This document shows positions 15,341-24,200 of a stretch of DNA of 64,000 nt, one piece after another (within the stretch, counting starts at the first letter, position 1; each line of letters opens with the position of its first letter). This DNA comes from Flavisolibacter nicotianae (GTDB lineage: Bacteria > Bacteroidota > Bacteroidia > Chitinophagales > Chitinophagaceae): NCBI RefSeq assembly GCF_003628535.1, contig NZ_RBCI01000006.1, positions 62,001 to 126,000 on the forward strand, in the 5' to 3' direction. Position numbers and translations under genes: made by a program. The notes beneath the pieces were generated by a model that ran no database searches, was not told where the DNA came from, and saw nothing but the letters and a program-made list of their open reading frames with translations.

Positions 15341-17344
15341 TTAGACTTTTATTTTTTGAATTCGCACTGCATTCAAAATGGCAAGCAAGGCCACACCCAC
15401 ATCGGCAATCACGGCTTCCCACAACGTGGCAATACCTCCGGCGCCTAACACAAGCACAATAACCTTTACTGCCATTGCCAGGATGATGTTTTGCCAAACA
15501 ATGCTGCGGGTAATTTTTCCGATTTTAATGGCAGAAACAATTTTTGAAGGTTGGTCGTTTTGTATCACTACATCGGCGGTTTCAATAGTAGCATCGCTGC
15601 CTAAGCCGCCCATTGCAATGCCTGCATCGGCCAGTGCCACGACCGGTGCATCGTTCACGCCGTCGCCAACAAAAGCGATGTGCCGTCCGGCATTTTTCAA
15701 GCTTTGAACTTTCTCTACCTTGCCTTCCGGCAGCAGGTCGCCAAAGGCTTCATCAATACCGATTTGTTTGGCCACATTGTCTACTACCGTTTGTTTATCA
15801 CCCGATAGCATAACGGTTTTGATGTTTAAAGCTTTCATGGCTTTTACAGCGGATGCAGCGTCTTCTTTTATTTCATCGGCGATAGTAATGTAACCGGCAA
15901 ACTTTTTATCAATGGCCGTTATTACTATTGTATCTACAATGCTCTCCGTTTCTGCCGGATAATCAATGCCGAATTTTTTCATCAGCTTTAGATTACCTAC
16001 TAATATTTCTTTACCATCCACAATGCCTTTTAACCCATGCCCCGCAACTTCCTCTACGTTCGTTGCCGCTGTGCTGCCAATCGCATCACCAGCATACTTC
16101 ACTACCGCTTGCCCAACCGGGTGGGTGGAGTTTTTTTCCAGCGCAGCCGTAATGCGTACCAATTCCATTTCATCAAGCCCGTTAGCCACCACTTTTTGTA
16201 CATTGAAAACCCCTTTGGTAAGGGTGCCGGTTTTATCCATCACCACGGCGTTAATCTTCGTCATCACATCCAGAAAGTTGCCGCCCTTGAACAAAATGCC
16301 GTTGCGCGAAGCAAGGCCAATGCCGCCGAAATAACCAAGCGGAATGGATACAACTAAGGCGCAAGGGCAACTGATAACTAAAAAGACCAAGGACCGGTAA
16401 AACCAGGTGTAAAAACTATAATCTTCAACAATAAAATAAGGCACTACAACTAAGGCCAGGGAAAGAAAGAAAACAATAGGCGTATAAACTTTTGAAAAGC
16501 GGGAAATAAATAACTGCGTTTGCGATTTGCGTGCCGTTGCATCCTGCACCATCTCCAGTATGCGGCTTAACTTACTGTCTTTAAACAGTGCGTTCACCTT
16601 CACTTCGGCAACGGTGTTCAGGTTGACCATCCCGGCATACACAGGTTCGCCTTTGTATTTTGTGTCGGGCTTACTCTCGCCGGTGAGGGCAGCGGTGTTG
16701 AACGAGGCGCTTTCGGAAAGAAGCTCGCCATCCAGTGCTACTTTTTCACCGGGCTTCATTTGAATGCTTTCGCCTAACTGAACTTCCGATGGATGCACAT
16801 CTTGCGTGGCTCCGTTACGCACCACCGTTACCTCTTCGGGTCGTATATCGAGCAAGGCTTTGATGCTGGCTTTGGCTCTAGTAACCGCTGCATCCTGAAA
16901 CCATTCGCCAATGGCATAGAACACCATTACAGCAACGCCTTCAGTATAACTACCGATGGCGAAGGCGCCGATGGTTGCCACGCTCATTAAAACAAACTCA
17001 TTGAAAAAATCGCCCCGTTTGCTTTTGCGAAAGGCGAGGCGCAATACGTTCCAACCTGCCAATAGATAGGCCACTGCATTTACCGCAAAGGCAATGGATT
17101 TAGGCAGCACAATTTTGAAACCGTATTCCAGTACCAATAGCAAGGCGAGAATGGCAAGGGCAATCAACAAATTCAAATGTGCCTTCCATCCAGATTGCTC
17201 CCCGTCGCCGCCGTGGTCGTGGTCGTGCCCGTCGTCGTGGCTGTGCCCTTCTTCTTCATCATGGTTATGGTCATGCCCTTTGTGTTCATCCTTTGTTTTC
17301 ATCTGCACAACAGGGGCTTCGTCATGATTGTGTTCTGCGCTCAT
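15341..17344 (-). CDS. zntA: P1B-type heavy-metal ATPase (Zn/Cd/Co exporter)
   Basis: A 667-aa P-type ATPase with TGES (221-224), the metal-site motif CPC (326-328), the phosphorylation site DKTGT (Asp370), a THP motif (HPVG context) and GDGVNDAP. The C-terminal helix carries ADVGVALLAILNAVR, with the Asp typical of ZntA-type P1B-2 pumps. Instead of an N-terminal CxxC domain it has a His/Asp-rich tail (residues 1-46, repeated GHDH). It should export Zn, Cd or Pb with ATP. The NicO-like gene follows upstream by 10 bases in the same operon. Confidence 0.92.
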   Translation of the reverse strand: MSAEHNHDEAPVVQMKTKDEHKGHDHNHDEEEGHSHDDGHDHDHGGDGEQSGWKAHLNLLIALAILALLLVLEYGFKIVLPKSIAFAVNAVAYLLAGWNVLRLAFRKSKRGDFFNEFVLMSVATIGAFAIGSYTEGVAVMVFYAIGEWFQDAAVTRAKASIKALLDIRPEEVTVVRNGATQDVHPSEVQLGESIQMKPGEKVALDGELLSESASFNTAALTGESKPDTKYKGEPVYAGMVNLNTVAEVKVNALFKDSKLSRILEMVQDATARKSQTQLFISRFSKVYTPIVFFLSLALVVVPYFIVEDYSFYTWFYRSLVFLVISCPCALVVSIPLGYFGGIGLASRNGILFKGGNFLDVMTKINAVVMDKTGTLTKGVFNVQKVVANGLDEMELVRITAALEKNSTHPVGQAVVKYAGDAIGSTAATNVEEVAGHGLKGIVDGKEILVGNLKLMKKFGIDYPAETESIVDTIVITAIDKKFAGYITIADEIKEDAASAVKAMKALNIKTVMLSGDKQTVVDNVAKQIGIDEAFGDLLPEGKVEKVQSLKNAGRHIAFVGDGVNDAPVVALADAGIAMGGLGSDATIETADVVIQNDQPSKIVSAIKIGKITRSIVWQNIILAMAVKVIVLVLGAGGIATLWEAVIADVGVALLAILNAVRIQKIKV

Positions 17345-17354
17345 AAAACTCTAT

Positions 17355-17972
17355 TTAATGAATAAAAAAACTTAGTATTCCTACGCCAATTAATATGCCT
17401 CCGGTCAGGCGTTTTTCGTGGTGCTCAAAAAAATGCGTGTCCAATAGCTTGATACCTTGAAAAGCAAATACCACCAAGGCCATGATGCTGAATACACTGA
17501 CGATAGCATAGGCAAAGGCCATTGCAAAAACGTGGTCCATGCCATAAGCGCCGGCCGACAAAAACAAACTTTCCACTTCCAGGCACGGTGATAAAAACAT
17601 CATGGCTACAAAAATCAAAACCCATCTACGCTTTGATTGTTTATAAGCTGCTACGTCCTGCTGCATTGAATGGTGATGGTGCGGCAGGTTGATGGTGAAA
17701 TAAATAAGCCCGAACACGATGAGCAAAACCGGCGCAATAATGTGTACATAATCATCGTAACGATGCGCCAACGTTTGCCCCACATTGCCCAATACAATTC
17801 CTAACAACACCGTTCCAGACACATGCGCCATTGCGGAGACAAACGCAATCTTTGTCACTTCTTTTTTTGACCAGCGTTCCGCCTTCGCCACGGCAACCAA
17901 CGGCAGCCAATGGTTTGGTATCAGCGCATGTACCAAGCCCAATAGCAAGGTGCCCAGAAGTATCTGTATCAT
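17355..17972 (-). CDS. Six-TM NicO/RcnA-like membrane protein, probable metal exporter
   Basis: A 205-aa protein with about six membrane segments and a cytoplasmic or periplasmic His run (NLPHHHHSM, about 95-103). TM1 carries LVHALIPNHWLP, reminiscent of the HALDADH-type motif of NiCoT/NicO/RcnA proteins but not identical. A second motif, FLSPCLEVESLFLSAG, recurs in this type of protein. It lies between the P1B-ATPase and a small secreted protein. Export of Ni, Co or Zn is inferred from topology, His content and neighbours. Confidence 0.6.
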   Translation of the reverse strand: MIQILLGTLLLGLVHALIPNHWLPLVAVAKAERWSKKEVTKIAFVSAMAHVSGTVLLGIVLGNVGQTLAHRYDDYVHIIAPVLLIVFGLIYFTINLPHHHHSMQQDVAAYKQSKRRWVLIFVAMMFLSPCLEVESLFLSAGAYGMDHVFAMAFAYAIVSVFSIMALVVFAFQGIKLLDTHFFEHHEKRLTGGILIGVGILSFFIH

Positions 17973-17986
17973 TTACTGCCTTTCAT

Positions 17987-18436
17987 TTAAAACATACTTT
18001 TTACTATGCCGTGTTCTTTCCACAACAACACTAATTTTTCGGGTGGTAAAACTTTCAAAAGTTTTGGCCTTTCAAGCAAGACCACGTTGCTGTTAAAATC
18101 TTCGCTGAAATAATAAACCGGATGCGGCGCATACGATTTGTAAAAAACAATCACCCCGCTGTCCACGATTTCAAAAATTTCCCCATCGTATAACCGCAGT
18201 TTTTTACCATCTTTTTCAAATCCCCATATTGCTCTCTCACCAAACACGGCCTCGCAGCCATCCATATAATTTACCCGAATGGTTTTGCCGAGCCGTCCCC
18301 AGGGTATTTTAATCTTGGCAATGCCGTGGCCTTCTTCACCAACGTTTGCGACGTCGGAAGAAGAATAAAAAATTTTGTTTTGTGCATATCCGCTACAACA
18401 AACAAAAAGGCAACAAAGGCAAAGCAAGGTTTTCAT
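17987..18436 (-). CDS. Secreted protein of unknown function, 149 aa
   Basis: It starts with a Cys-rich but otherwise classical signal peptide (about residues 1-18, cleaved after SGYA). The mature part is beta-rich, with segments such as IKIPWGRLGKTIRVNYMDGCEAVFG, and lacks known motifs. It is likely periplasmic. It is in line with the metal genes, 14 bases upstream of the NicO-like gene. Confidence 0.6.
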   Translation of the reverse strand: MKTLLCLCCLFVCCSGYAQNKIFYSSSDVANVGEEGHGIAKIKIPWGRLGKTIRVNYMDGCEAVFGERAIWGFEKDGKKLRLYDGEIFEIVDSGVIVFYKSYAPHPVYYFSEDFNSNVVLLERPKLLKVLPPEKLVLLWKEHGIVKSMF

Positions 18437-18494
18437 TCAGCTTACTTATTTATGATTGATTGTTTTCATCCATTTTGAATTTTTTCCGGCGTAA

Positions 18495-18962
18495 CTAATC
18501 GCCGGTTTTATCAACGCCATACTTGCTTGTCATTTTTTTCTTCCACCGCATGTACCATTTTTGGTGGTGCAACGACAACAAAAAATAAAGCGACGCAGAA
18601 CCTACCACCGCTATAATGTACATATCTAACCCTACTGCCACACCCACAGCGGAAGTACACCAGACCGTTGCAGCCGTCGTTAGCCCATGAGATGACCCGG
18701 AATGCCCATTGCGATAAATTATTCCGGCTCCCAAAAAACCAATGCCGGTAACGATGTTGGCTATTACTCTTGATGCGGCGGCAACATCGTTTACCAAATG
18801 GGCGGCAATGGCAGTAAATAACGCCGAACCGATACAAACTGCCGCATACGTTCTTATGCCTGCATCCATCCCGTGCCGCTCCCTGTCCAGACCAATGACA
18901 CCACCCAACAGAAATGCGATGATGGTTTTAATAACAATGGTCAATTCGGTACTTACATCCAT
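18495..18962 (-). CDS. MgtC/SapB family membrane protein
   Basis: A 155-aa MgtC/SapB domain protein with four hydrophobic segments and the family hallmarks LGGVIGLDRERHGMDAGIRTYA (about 18-39), GIGFLGAGIIYR and GLTTAATVWCTSAVGVAVGL. Family members influence Mg homeostasis or modulate ATPases and transporters in the inner membrane; the exact job here is unknown. A 14-bp inverted repeat lies just upstream of its start. Confidence 0.85.
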   Translation of the reverse strand: MDVSTELTIVIKTIIAFLLGGVIGLDRERHGMDAGIRTYAAVCIGSALFTAIAAHLVNDVAAASRVIANIVTGIGFLGAGIIYRNGHSGSSHGLTTAATVWCTSAVGVAVGLDMYIIAVVGSASLYFLLSLHHQKWYMRWKKKMTSKYGVDKTGD

Positions 18963-18980
18963 TTTTCAACTTTAATTGGC

Positions 18981-19037
18981 GGGTGTAAACCCTGCACAAC
19001 CATTACCTGGCAGATGTAAGGCGGCAGGGTTTCACCC
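18981..19037. repeat. 14-bp inverted repeat upstream of the mgtC-like gene
   Basis: GGGTGTAAACCCTGC (18981-18995) and GCAGGGTTTCACCC (19024-19037) are inverted copies differing by one inserted base, separated by 28 bases. It lies 19 bases before the start of the MgtC/SapB gene. It could be an operator, an mRNA hairpin or a terminator of the copper-storage gene. The lack of a T-run argues against a simple terminator. Confidence 0.6.
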
Positions 19038-19161
19038 TAAATTCATAAAGTGGCGGATTAAGTTCTTAGTTGTAGAAGAGGGGACTTAAGTGCTTTCCGC
19101 ATTCGTACTGCAAACAATAGCTCTCATTTTCGGCGCTATCAATCGCAACACGCTTGACCAC

Positions 19162-19533
19162 CTACTTCATCTGTTGCTGGCCGTGATGTTCGTGGCAAGC
19201 CTGTTCGCACCTTCTACATGCTTCGGCGCAACGCTTGCAATGGTCGTGCTCGTGCATACCGCATTCTTCGGCGCATTCGCGGCAGGCTTCCTCGCAAATC
19301 ACGAGGAACTTGTGCGAAATTTCGCTGTCCCGTAGCAAGAGCTTTGCACCGAGAAAGCAGATTTCCGCACAGTCTCTGTCCAGTTCAATGCAGTGGGCCA
19401 TTGGCGTTACGTCTTTTTCATCGAGGCAGGCGGTAGCGCATTCTTCGCAAGCTCTTGCGCAATCCAATAGGGTTTGGATGAGGGCTTCGTGTTTGTGGCC
19501 TGAATGGTGATGGCCGGGTTGCTGCTGTTCCAT
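19162..19533 (-). CDS. Four-helix copper-storage protein (Csp-like)
   Basis: This 123-aa protein holds 16 Cys, nearly all spaced as CxxxC or CxxC along helices: positions 25, 29, 32, 36, 48, 55, 59, 80, 84, 87, 91, 99, 102, 106, 109 and 113. Both ends are His-rich. This is the layout of Csp four-helix bundles that pack Cu(I) into the core. No signal peptide is present, so it fits the cytosolic Csp3 type. It probably buffers or stores copper alongside the efflux genes. Confidence 0.9.
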   Translation of the reverse strand: MEQQQPGHHHSGHKHEALIQTLLDCARACEECATACLDEKDVTPMAHCIELDRDCAEICFLGAKLLLRDSEISHKFLVICEEACRECAEECGMHEHDHCKRCAEACRRCEQACHEHHGQQQMK

Positions 19534-19583
19534 TTTAATTGATTTTAAGAGTGATTAAATGAGAGACCCTGTTTTAACTGAAC

Positions 19584-20009
19584 TTAATGATGCCGTCCGT
19601 GATGGCCGTAGCTGCGAAATCCGATATCCACATGATGCCCCAAATCAATGTGCGGGATGACGATGGGAAAAGGATTGTAATACCGGTACTGGCGCACAGG
19701 CTGTTCAATTATGACCGTTTGCGGCGTAGTTTGCGGAACCACTACCACGTTGTTTGCTGGCTGGTTTGATACCGTTGCGCCGAATACGTCCTTTGTGCCA
19801 TTGGCGTATTGAACTTGTGCCACATTGGTTTTGCCGGTTACATATTCCGGCCCCGTTAAGTTCGTAGCCTTGTAATATTTTATTTCGTTGATGCCTACTT
19901 CTGAAACCTTGCCGTTGATGATTTCCCCTGTTTTTAAGGTAATGACATCTTGCGCTTTCATTGCTGATACGAAACCAACCAGCACCAACAAGCAGATAAA
20001 CTGTTTCAT
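19584..20009 (-). CDS. Secreted protein with His-rich C-terminus
   Basis: Starting at the ATG at 20009 (MKQFICLLVLVGF) the protein has a signal peptide cleaved near MKAQ. The mature part opens with DVITLKTGEIINGKVSEVGINEIKYYK, a short beta-rich pattern common in Bacteroidota secreted proteins, and ends in a His-rich tail (IDLGHHVDIGFRSYGHHGRHH). It lies directly after the czcB gene and may bind metal in the periplasm. Function is inferred from composition and position. Confidence 0.65.
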   Translation of the reverse strand: MKQFICLLVLVGFVSAMKAQDVITLKTGEIINGKVSEVGINEIKYYKATNLTGPEYVTGKTNVAQVQYANGTKDVFGATVSNQPANNVVVVPQTTPQTVIIEQPVRQYRYYNPFPIVIPHIDLGHHVDIGFRSYGHHGRHH

Positions 20010-20065
20010 GACGTTAGATTTTATATTAAAAAATACATGGTTCATTTCCTTTCATTGCTGTTTTT

Positions 20066-21268
20066 TTATCCTTCCTCTTCTTCTGCATTATTCATCTTGG
20101 AAAGCAGGTCATAAGCACCCTTGATAACCACTTTGCTTTTCATGTCAAAGTCGTCGGGTAAGGTAACGGCGGTGAAACCGTTTTCTGTAACCGTTACCCC
20201 TACTTCTACCCGGCGAAACGAATAGTGTTTTTCACCCCCTTCCTTTATTTTACCTGTGCTGTCGGTTTCCGGCTTGCCTTCTTCCTGAACGAAAATGTAG
20301 TTCTTACCACCTGACTGTACTACGGCAGCTTGCGGCAATGCCGGTACAGACGCAGCACCTACTTCCATAATGGCGTTGATGAACATGCCAGGCAGCAGTG
20401 TAGCCACAGGGTTCGTAATTTTTCCGTGTACTTCCACGGTGCGGTCGGCATCAATATCTTTCCCGATTAGAAATACTTGGGCAGTGCGTTCAATGCTGTC
20501 GCCGGTGGCCCGGAAACGGATGGTTTGTCCCATCTTCACGTGCGGCAAATCTTTTTCAAACACCTTTACCCGCACCAAAATATTGCTGGTGTTTGCCATG
20601 TCCGCCAGAAGTTCGTTAGCGCCGATGTATTTGCCCACGTTTGAATAAACATGCGTGATGTAGCCGTTGCTTGGTGCGACGATGGAAATGCGTGAGGTAA
20701 AATTCCCGGCTCTTACTTTGGCTGGGTTGATGTTGGCAATGCGTAATCTTGACCGCAAACCTTCCACCCTTGCCACCATGCTATTGTATTCACTGCTCGC
20801 CTTTTGCAATGACTTGCGGGCCGCAATGTTTTCCCGTACCAGTTCTTCCTGCCTTGTTAAGTCCTGGCGCAGAAATGAAAGCTGGCTGCTGCTTTCCAGA
20901 AAGTCCTGTTGCAGTTGCACAAATTCAGGGTTTTCAATAGTGGCTAACACTTCTCCCTGACGAACAAACTTTCCCTCGATAACAGTGGTGCTGCGAATGG
21001 TGCCACCGTAAGGTGAGGCCACGCTTATTAAATCCTTCGGCGGAACGTCAATGGTGCCGGATGCTTTTATGTAGTTACTCAAGTTGGTGGGTGTTACGCT
21101 TCCCAATTGCACACCTACCGTAGTGTATTGTTCATGGGTAAATTCAACCAGGTTCGGGTCGTGCTCTTTTGCTACCGGCGGCTTTTCTTCTTTGGTTTTT
21201 GAGGAGCAGGCAGCGAGAAAAAAGGCGGCAAAAACAATTATTTTATATGACATCTTATACATCATCAT
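20066..21268 (-). CDS. czcB: RND periplasmic adaptor lipoprotein CzcB/CusB-like
   Basis: A 400-aa membrane-fusion protein. It has a lipoprotein signal (FFLAACSSK), a lipoyl-like half (ISVASPYGGTIRSTTVIEGKF), a coiled-coil hairpin (about residues 115-175), the second lipoyl half (RISIVAPSNGYITHVY), then beta-barrel and membrane-proximal domains. It links the inner-membrane RND pump to the outer-membrane channel. It lies 6 bases after the czcA-czcC fusion gene. An alternative start at 21253 (MSYKIIVF) is equally plausible. Confidence 0.9.
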   Translation of the reverse strand: MMMYKMSYKIIVFAAFFLAACSSKTKEEKPPVAKEHDPNLVEFTHEQYTTVGVQLGSVTPTNLSNYIKASGTIDVPPKDLISVASPYGGTIRSTTVIEGKFVRQGEVLATIENPEFVQLQQDFLESSSQLSFLRQDLTRQEELVRENIAARKSLQKASSEYNSMVARVEGLRSRLRIANINPAKVRAGNFTSRISIVAPSNGYITHVYSNVGKYIGANELLADMANTSNILVRVKVFEKDLPHVKMGQTIRFRATGDSIERTAQVFLIGKDIDADRTVEVHGKITNPVATLLPGMFINAIMEVGAASVPALPQAAVVQSGGKNYIFVQEEGKPETDSTGKIKEGGEKHYSFRRVEVGVTVTENGFTAVTLPDDFDMKSKVVIKGAYDLLSKMNNAEEEEG

Positions 21269-21274
21269 TTTAGT

Positions 21275-24200
21275 TTAAAGGCCAAGAATTAGTTCCAGTT
21301 CTATGGCTGATTGGTTGTATTGATTTAAAATTTCTATGTACTGGCGGCGAACGTTGTTGGCATTGTTGAGCGATTGCGAAAGCTGGTAATAATCCATCTC
21401 GCCAACTTCAAATGCCCGTTGCGACGTGCGAATGAGCAACTCGGCGTTTGGAAGCGCCGTATTGCGATAGTAGGCAAGTTGAATAGAGAGACGCCGCAAT
21501 TCAGACAGCAAAAGATTACCCCGTTGCGACACGCCAAAATAGAAGGCTTGCACTTCGGCTTCCCTGCGCTGTTGGTTTACTTCTGCGGCTCTAATCCTTG
21601 CCTTCTGCGGCTTGGAGAAAAGAGATAAGCTGATGCCGGCCTCAATACCCTGAAAGCGTTTGCCCGCCCCGTAATATTTCTGCCTGCCGTCAACATCGTA
21701 AGTACCTACCAGGGATTGATTGAAATATCCAATGCTGAAATCAGGCAGCAACTTGCTCCGTTCCACTTTTATCTCTTTTGAAGCCACGGCGATTTGGCTG
21801 CGCAACACTTGCAATTCCGGGTTGTTGTTTAATTGGCCGCTGTCAATCGTCAAGGCAATTGGCTTTTCCCTCAATAGCGTATCGGCTATTCCGCTGATGG
21901 CTGTATCTCTTGTAAAGAGGGTTAATTGTTGCAAGTCGGTCCGTAACTGCTCATTGAGTTGCGCCTTTTGTGCTATAGCTTCCTGCAACTGCGTATTGGC
22001 ATTGTACTTCTCCAGGATGTTGGTTTCACCCGACTTGAAGCGTATGTCCGCTGCACGCAATACCCGTTCGTAAAGGTTGATTAACGTATCGGCAAGCCTG
22101 CGCTGCTCGGTACGGTAAATAAGCCGATAGTACAGGCTTTTTACCTGGTAGTTTATCTGGCTCTGATACACCTTTAGTTGCAAGCGACTGGCATCAATGG
22201 TAGCATCGGCCAGTTCCGTTAACCGGCGCAGATAAACCGGGTTGGGGATGTTTTGAGTAACGGTGATGTTGTTGTCATAGGGTACTAGACTGTTGTACTG
22301 TCCATAGGTAAGATTGATGTTGGTTTTCCCAATATCTCTTGTAGATGCACGTAACGTCTGTAGGTATTGTACATCAAGATTACCCACCCGGATGTTTGGA
22401 TTGACACCCAATGAACGGCCGATGGCTGTTGGCAAGTCAATGGTAGGGGAAGTTGTTTGAGCCGTTACAACCGTTCCTGCCAACAACAATAAAAACAAGC
22501 CCAAAACTTTTGGCGCTACTGAAGCGGAAGGCGTGTGATTGGTATCAATTTTCTGTTGCTTTTTCTTTCCAAACCCTTCAAAGAAGGTGTAAAGCACCGG
22601 CAACACAATCAAGGTCAGAAGGGTTGCCGTTAACAGACCGCCGATAACTACGGTAGCCAACGGCTTTTGCACTTCGCCACCGGCACCAGTTGATAAAGCC
22701 ATTGGTAAAAAACCCAAAGAAGCTACCGTCGCCGTCATCAATACTGGACGCAATCGAACGGCAGTTCCGGTGAAAATGATTTTAGCGAGGTCAGTCATGC
22801 CCTCTTTCTTTAGGCGATTGAACTCAGTAATGAGAACAATCCCGTTCAACACTGCTACGCCAAAGAGTGCAATGAAACCTACACCGGCAGAAATACTAAA
22901 TGGCATCCCTCTTAGCCACAGAGCAAACACGCCGCCGATAGCCGACATGGGAATGGCCATGAAAATGAGGATGGAATACTTGAATGAACCGAAGGTGAAA
23001 TAGAGCAGCAAAAGAATTAGCCCAAGTGCAACGGGTACGGCAACAGACAAACGTTTATTTGCTTCTTCTAAGTTTTTAAACTGGCCGCCATAGGTGAGAA
23101 AGTAGCCAGTAGGCATTTTTATTTTTTGGTCAATCTTCTGCTGCATTTCCTTCACCACTGAAGCGATGTCTCTACCTCTTACGTTAAAGCCGACGATAAT
23201 TCTTCGCTGCGCCTGCTCCCGCTGTATTTGGTTCGGGCCTAATTGCAAGCTCACATCGGCTACTTGCTCCAATGGGATTTGCATACCATCAGCCGCCGTA
23301 ACAAAAAGCCTCTTTACATCTTCAATGCCTTGCCTTTCGCTCTCTTGCAGCCGCACGACCAACTCAAATCGCTTTTCGCCTTCAAACACAGTACCGGCAC
23401 TGCCACCGGCAAAGGCAGTATTGATGGCTTGATTGATGTCGGAAACATTCAAGCCATGTTGCGCTATTTTATCACGGTTAAGCTTGATGGATATTTGCGG
23501 CAACCCGCTTACTTGCTCAACGTATAAATCTTCAGCGCCCTGCACGGTAGGTACAATGGCACCTATTCTTTTTGAAAGCTCGGAGAGCACCTGCATGTCT
23601 TCGCCAAAGATTTTAATCCCCACATCTTGCCGCACACCAGAAATTAATTCGTTTGTACGCAACTGAATGGGTTGGGAAAAACCAAAGCTTACGCCGGGAA
23701 TAACTTCCAATTCTTTTTGCATTTTTTCAGCTAATTCCTCTCTGCCATGCGCACTTGTCCATTCGTCCTTTGGCTTCAAAATGATGGTAAGGTCAGCCGC
23801 TTCAATCGGCATTGGGTCGGTAGGTATTTCCGATGCGCCGATTTTGCTGATTACCTCTTTTACTTCGGGAAATTTTTTATGAAGAATGTTTGAAGCCTGT
23901 TCTACCTTGTCAATGGTCTGGCTTAACGAACTACCGGTAAGCAGTCGGGTTTCTACTGCAAAATCACCTTCTTCAAGCGTCGGTAAAAACTCACCCCCTA
24001 AAAACGTAAAGAACAACCCTGCCAATCCAAGCAATGCCACGGCAATAACCACCACTAATTTTCTGAAACGCAAGGCTCCTTTAATAAGTGGTAGGTACAG
24101 CCGTTGAATGCGGTCCATCATTTTGTCAGAAAAATTCTTTTTGTGCTTGATGTTTTTATTCAAAAACAAAGCACTCACCATCGGCACATAGGTCAATGAA

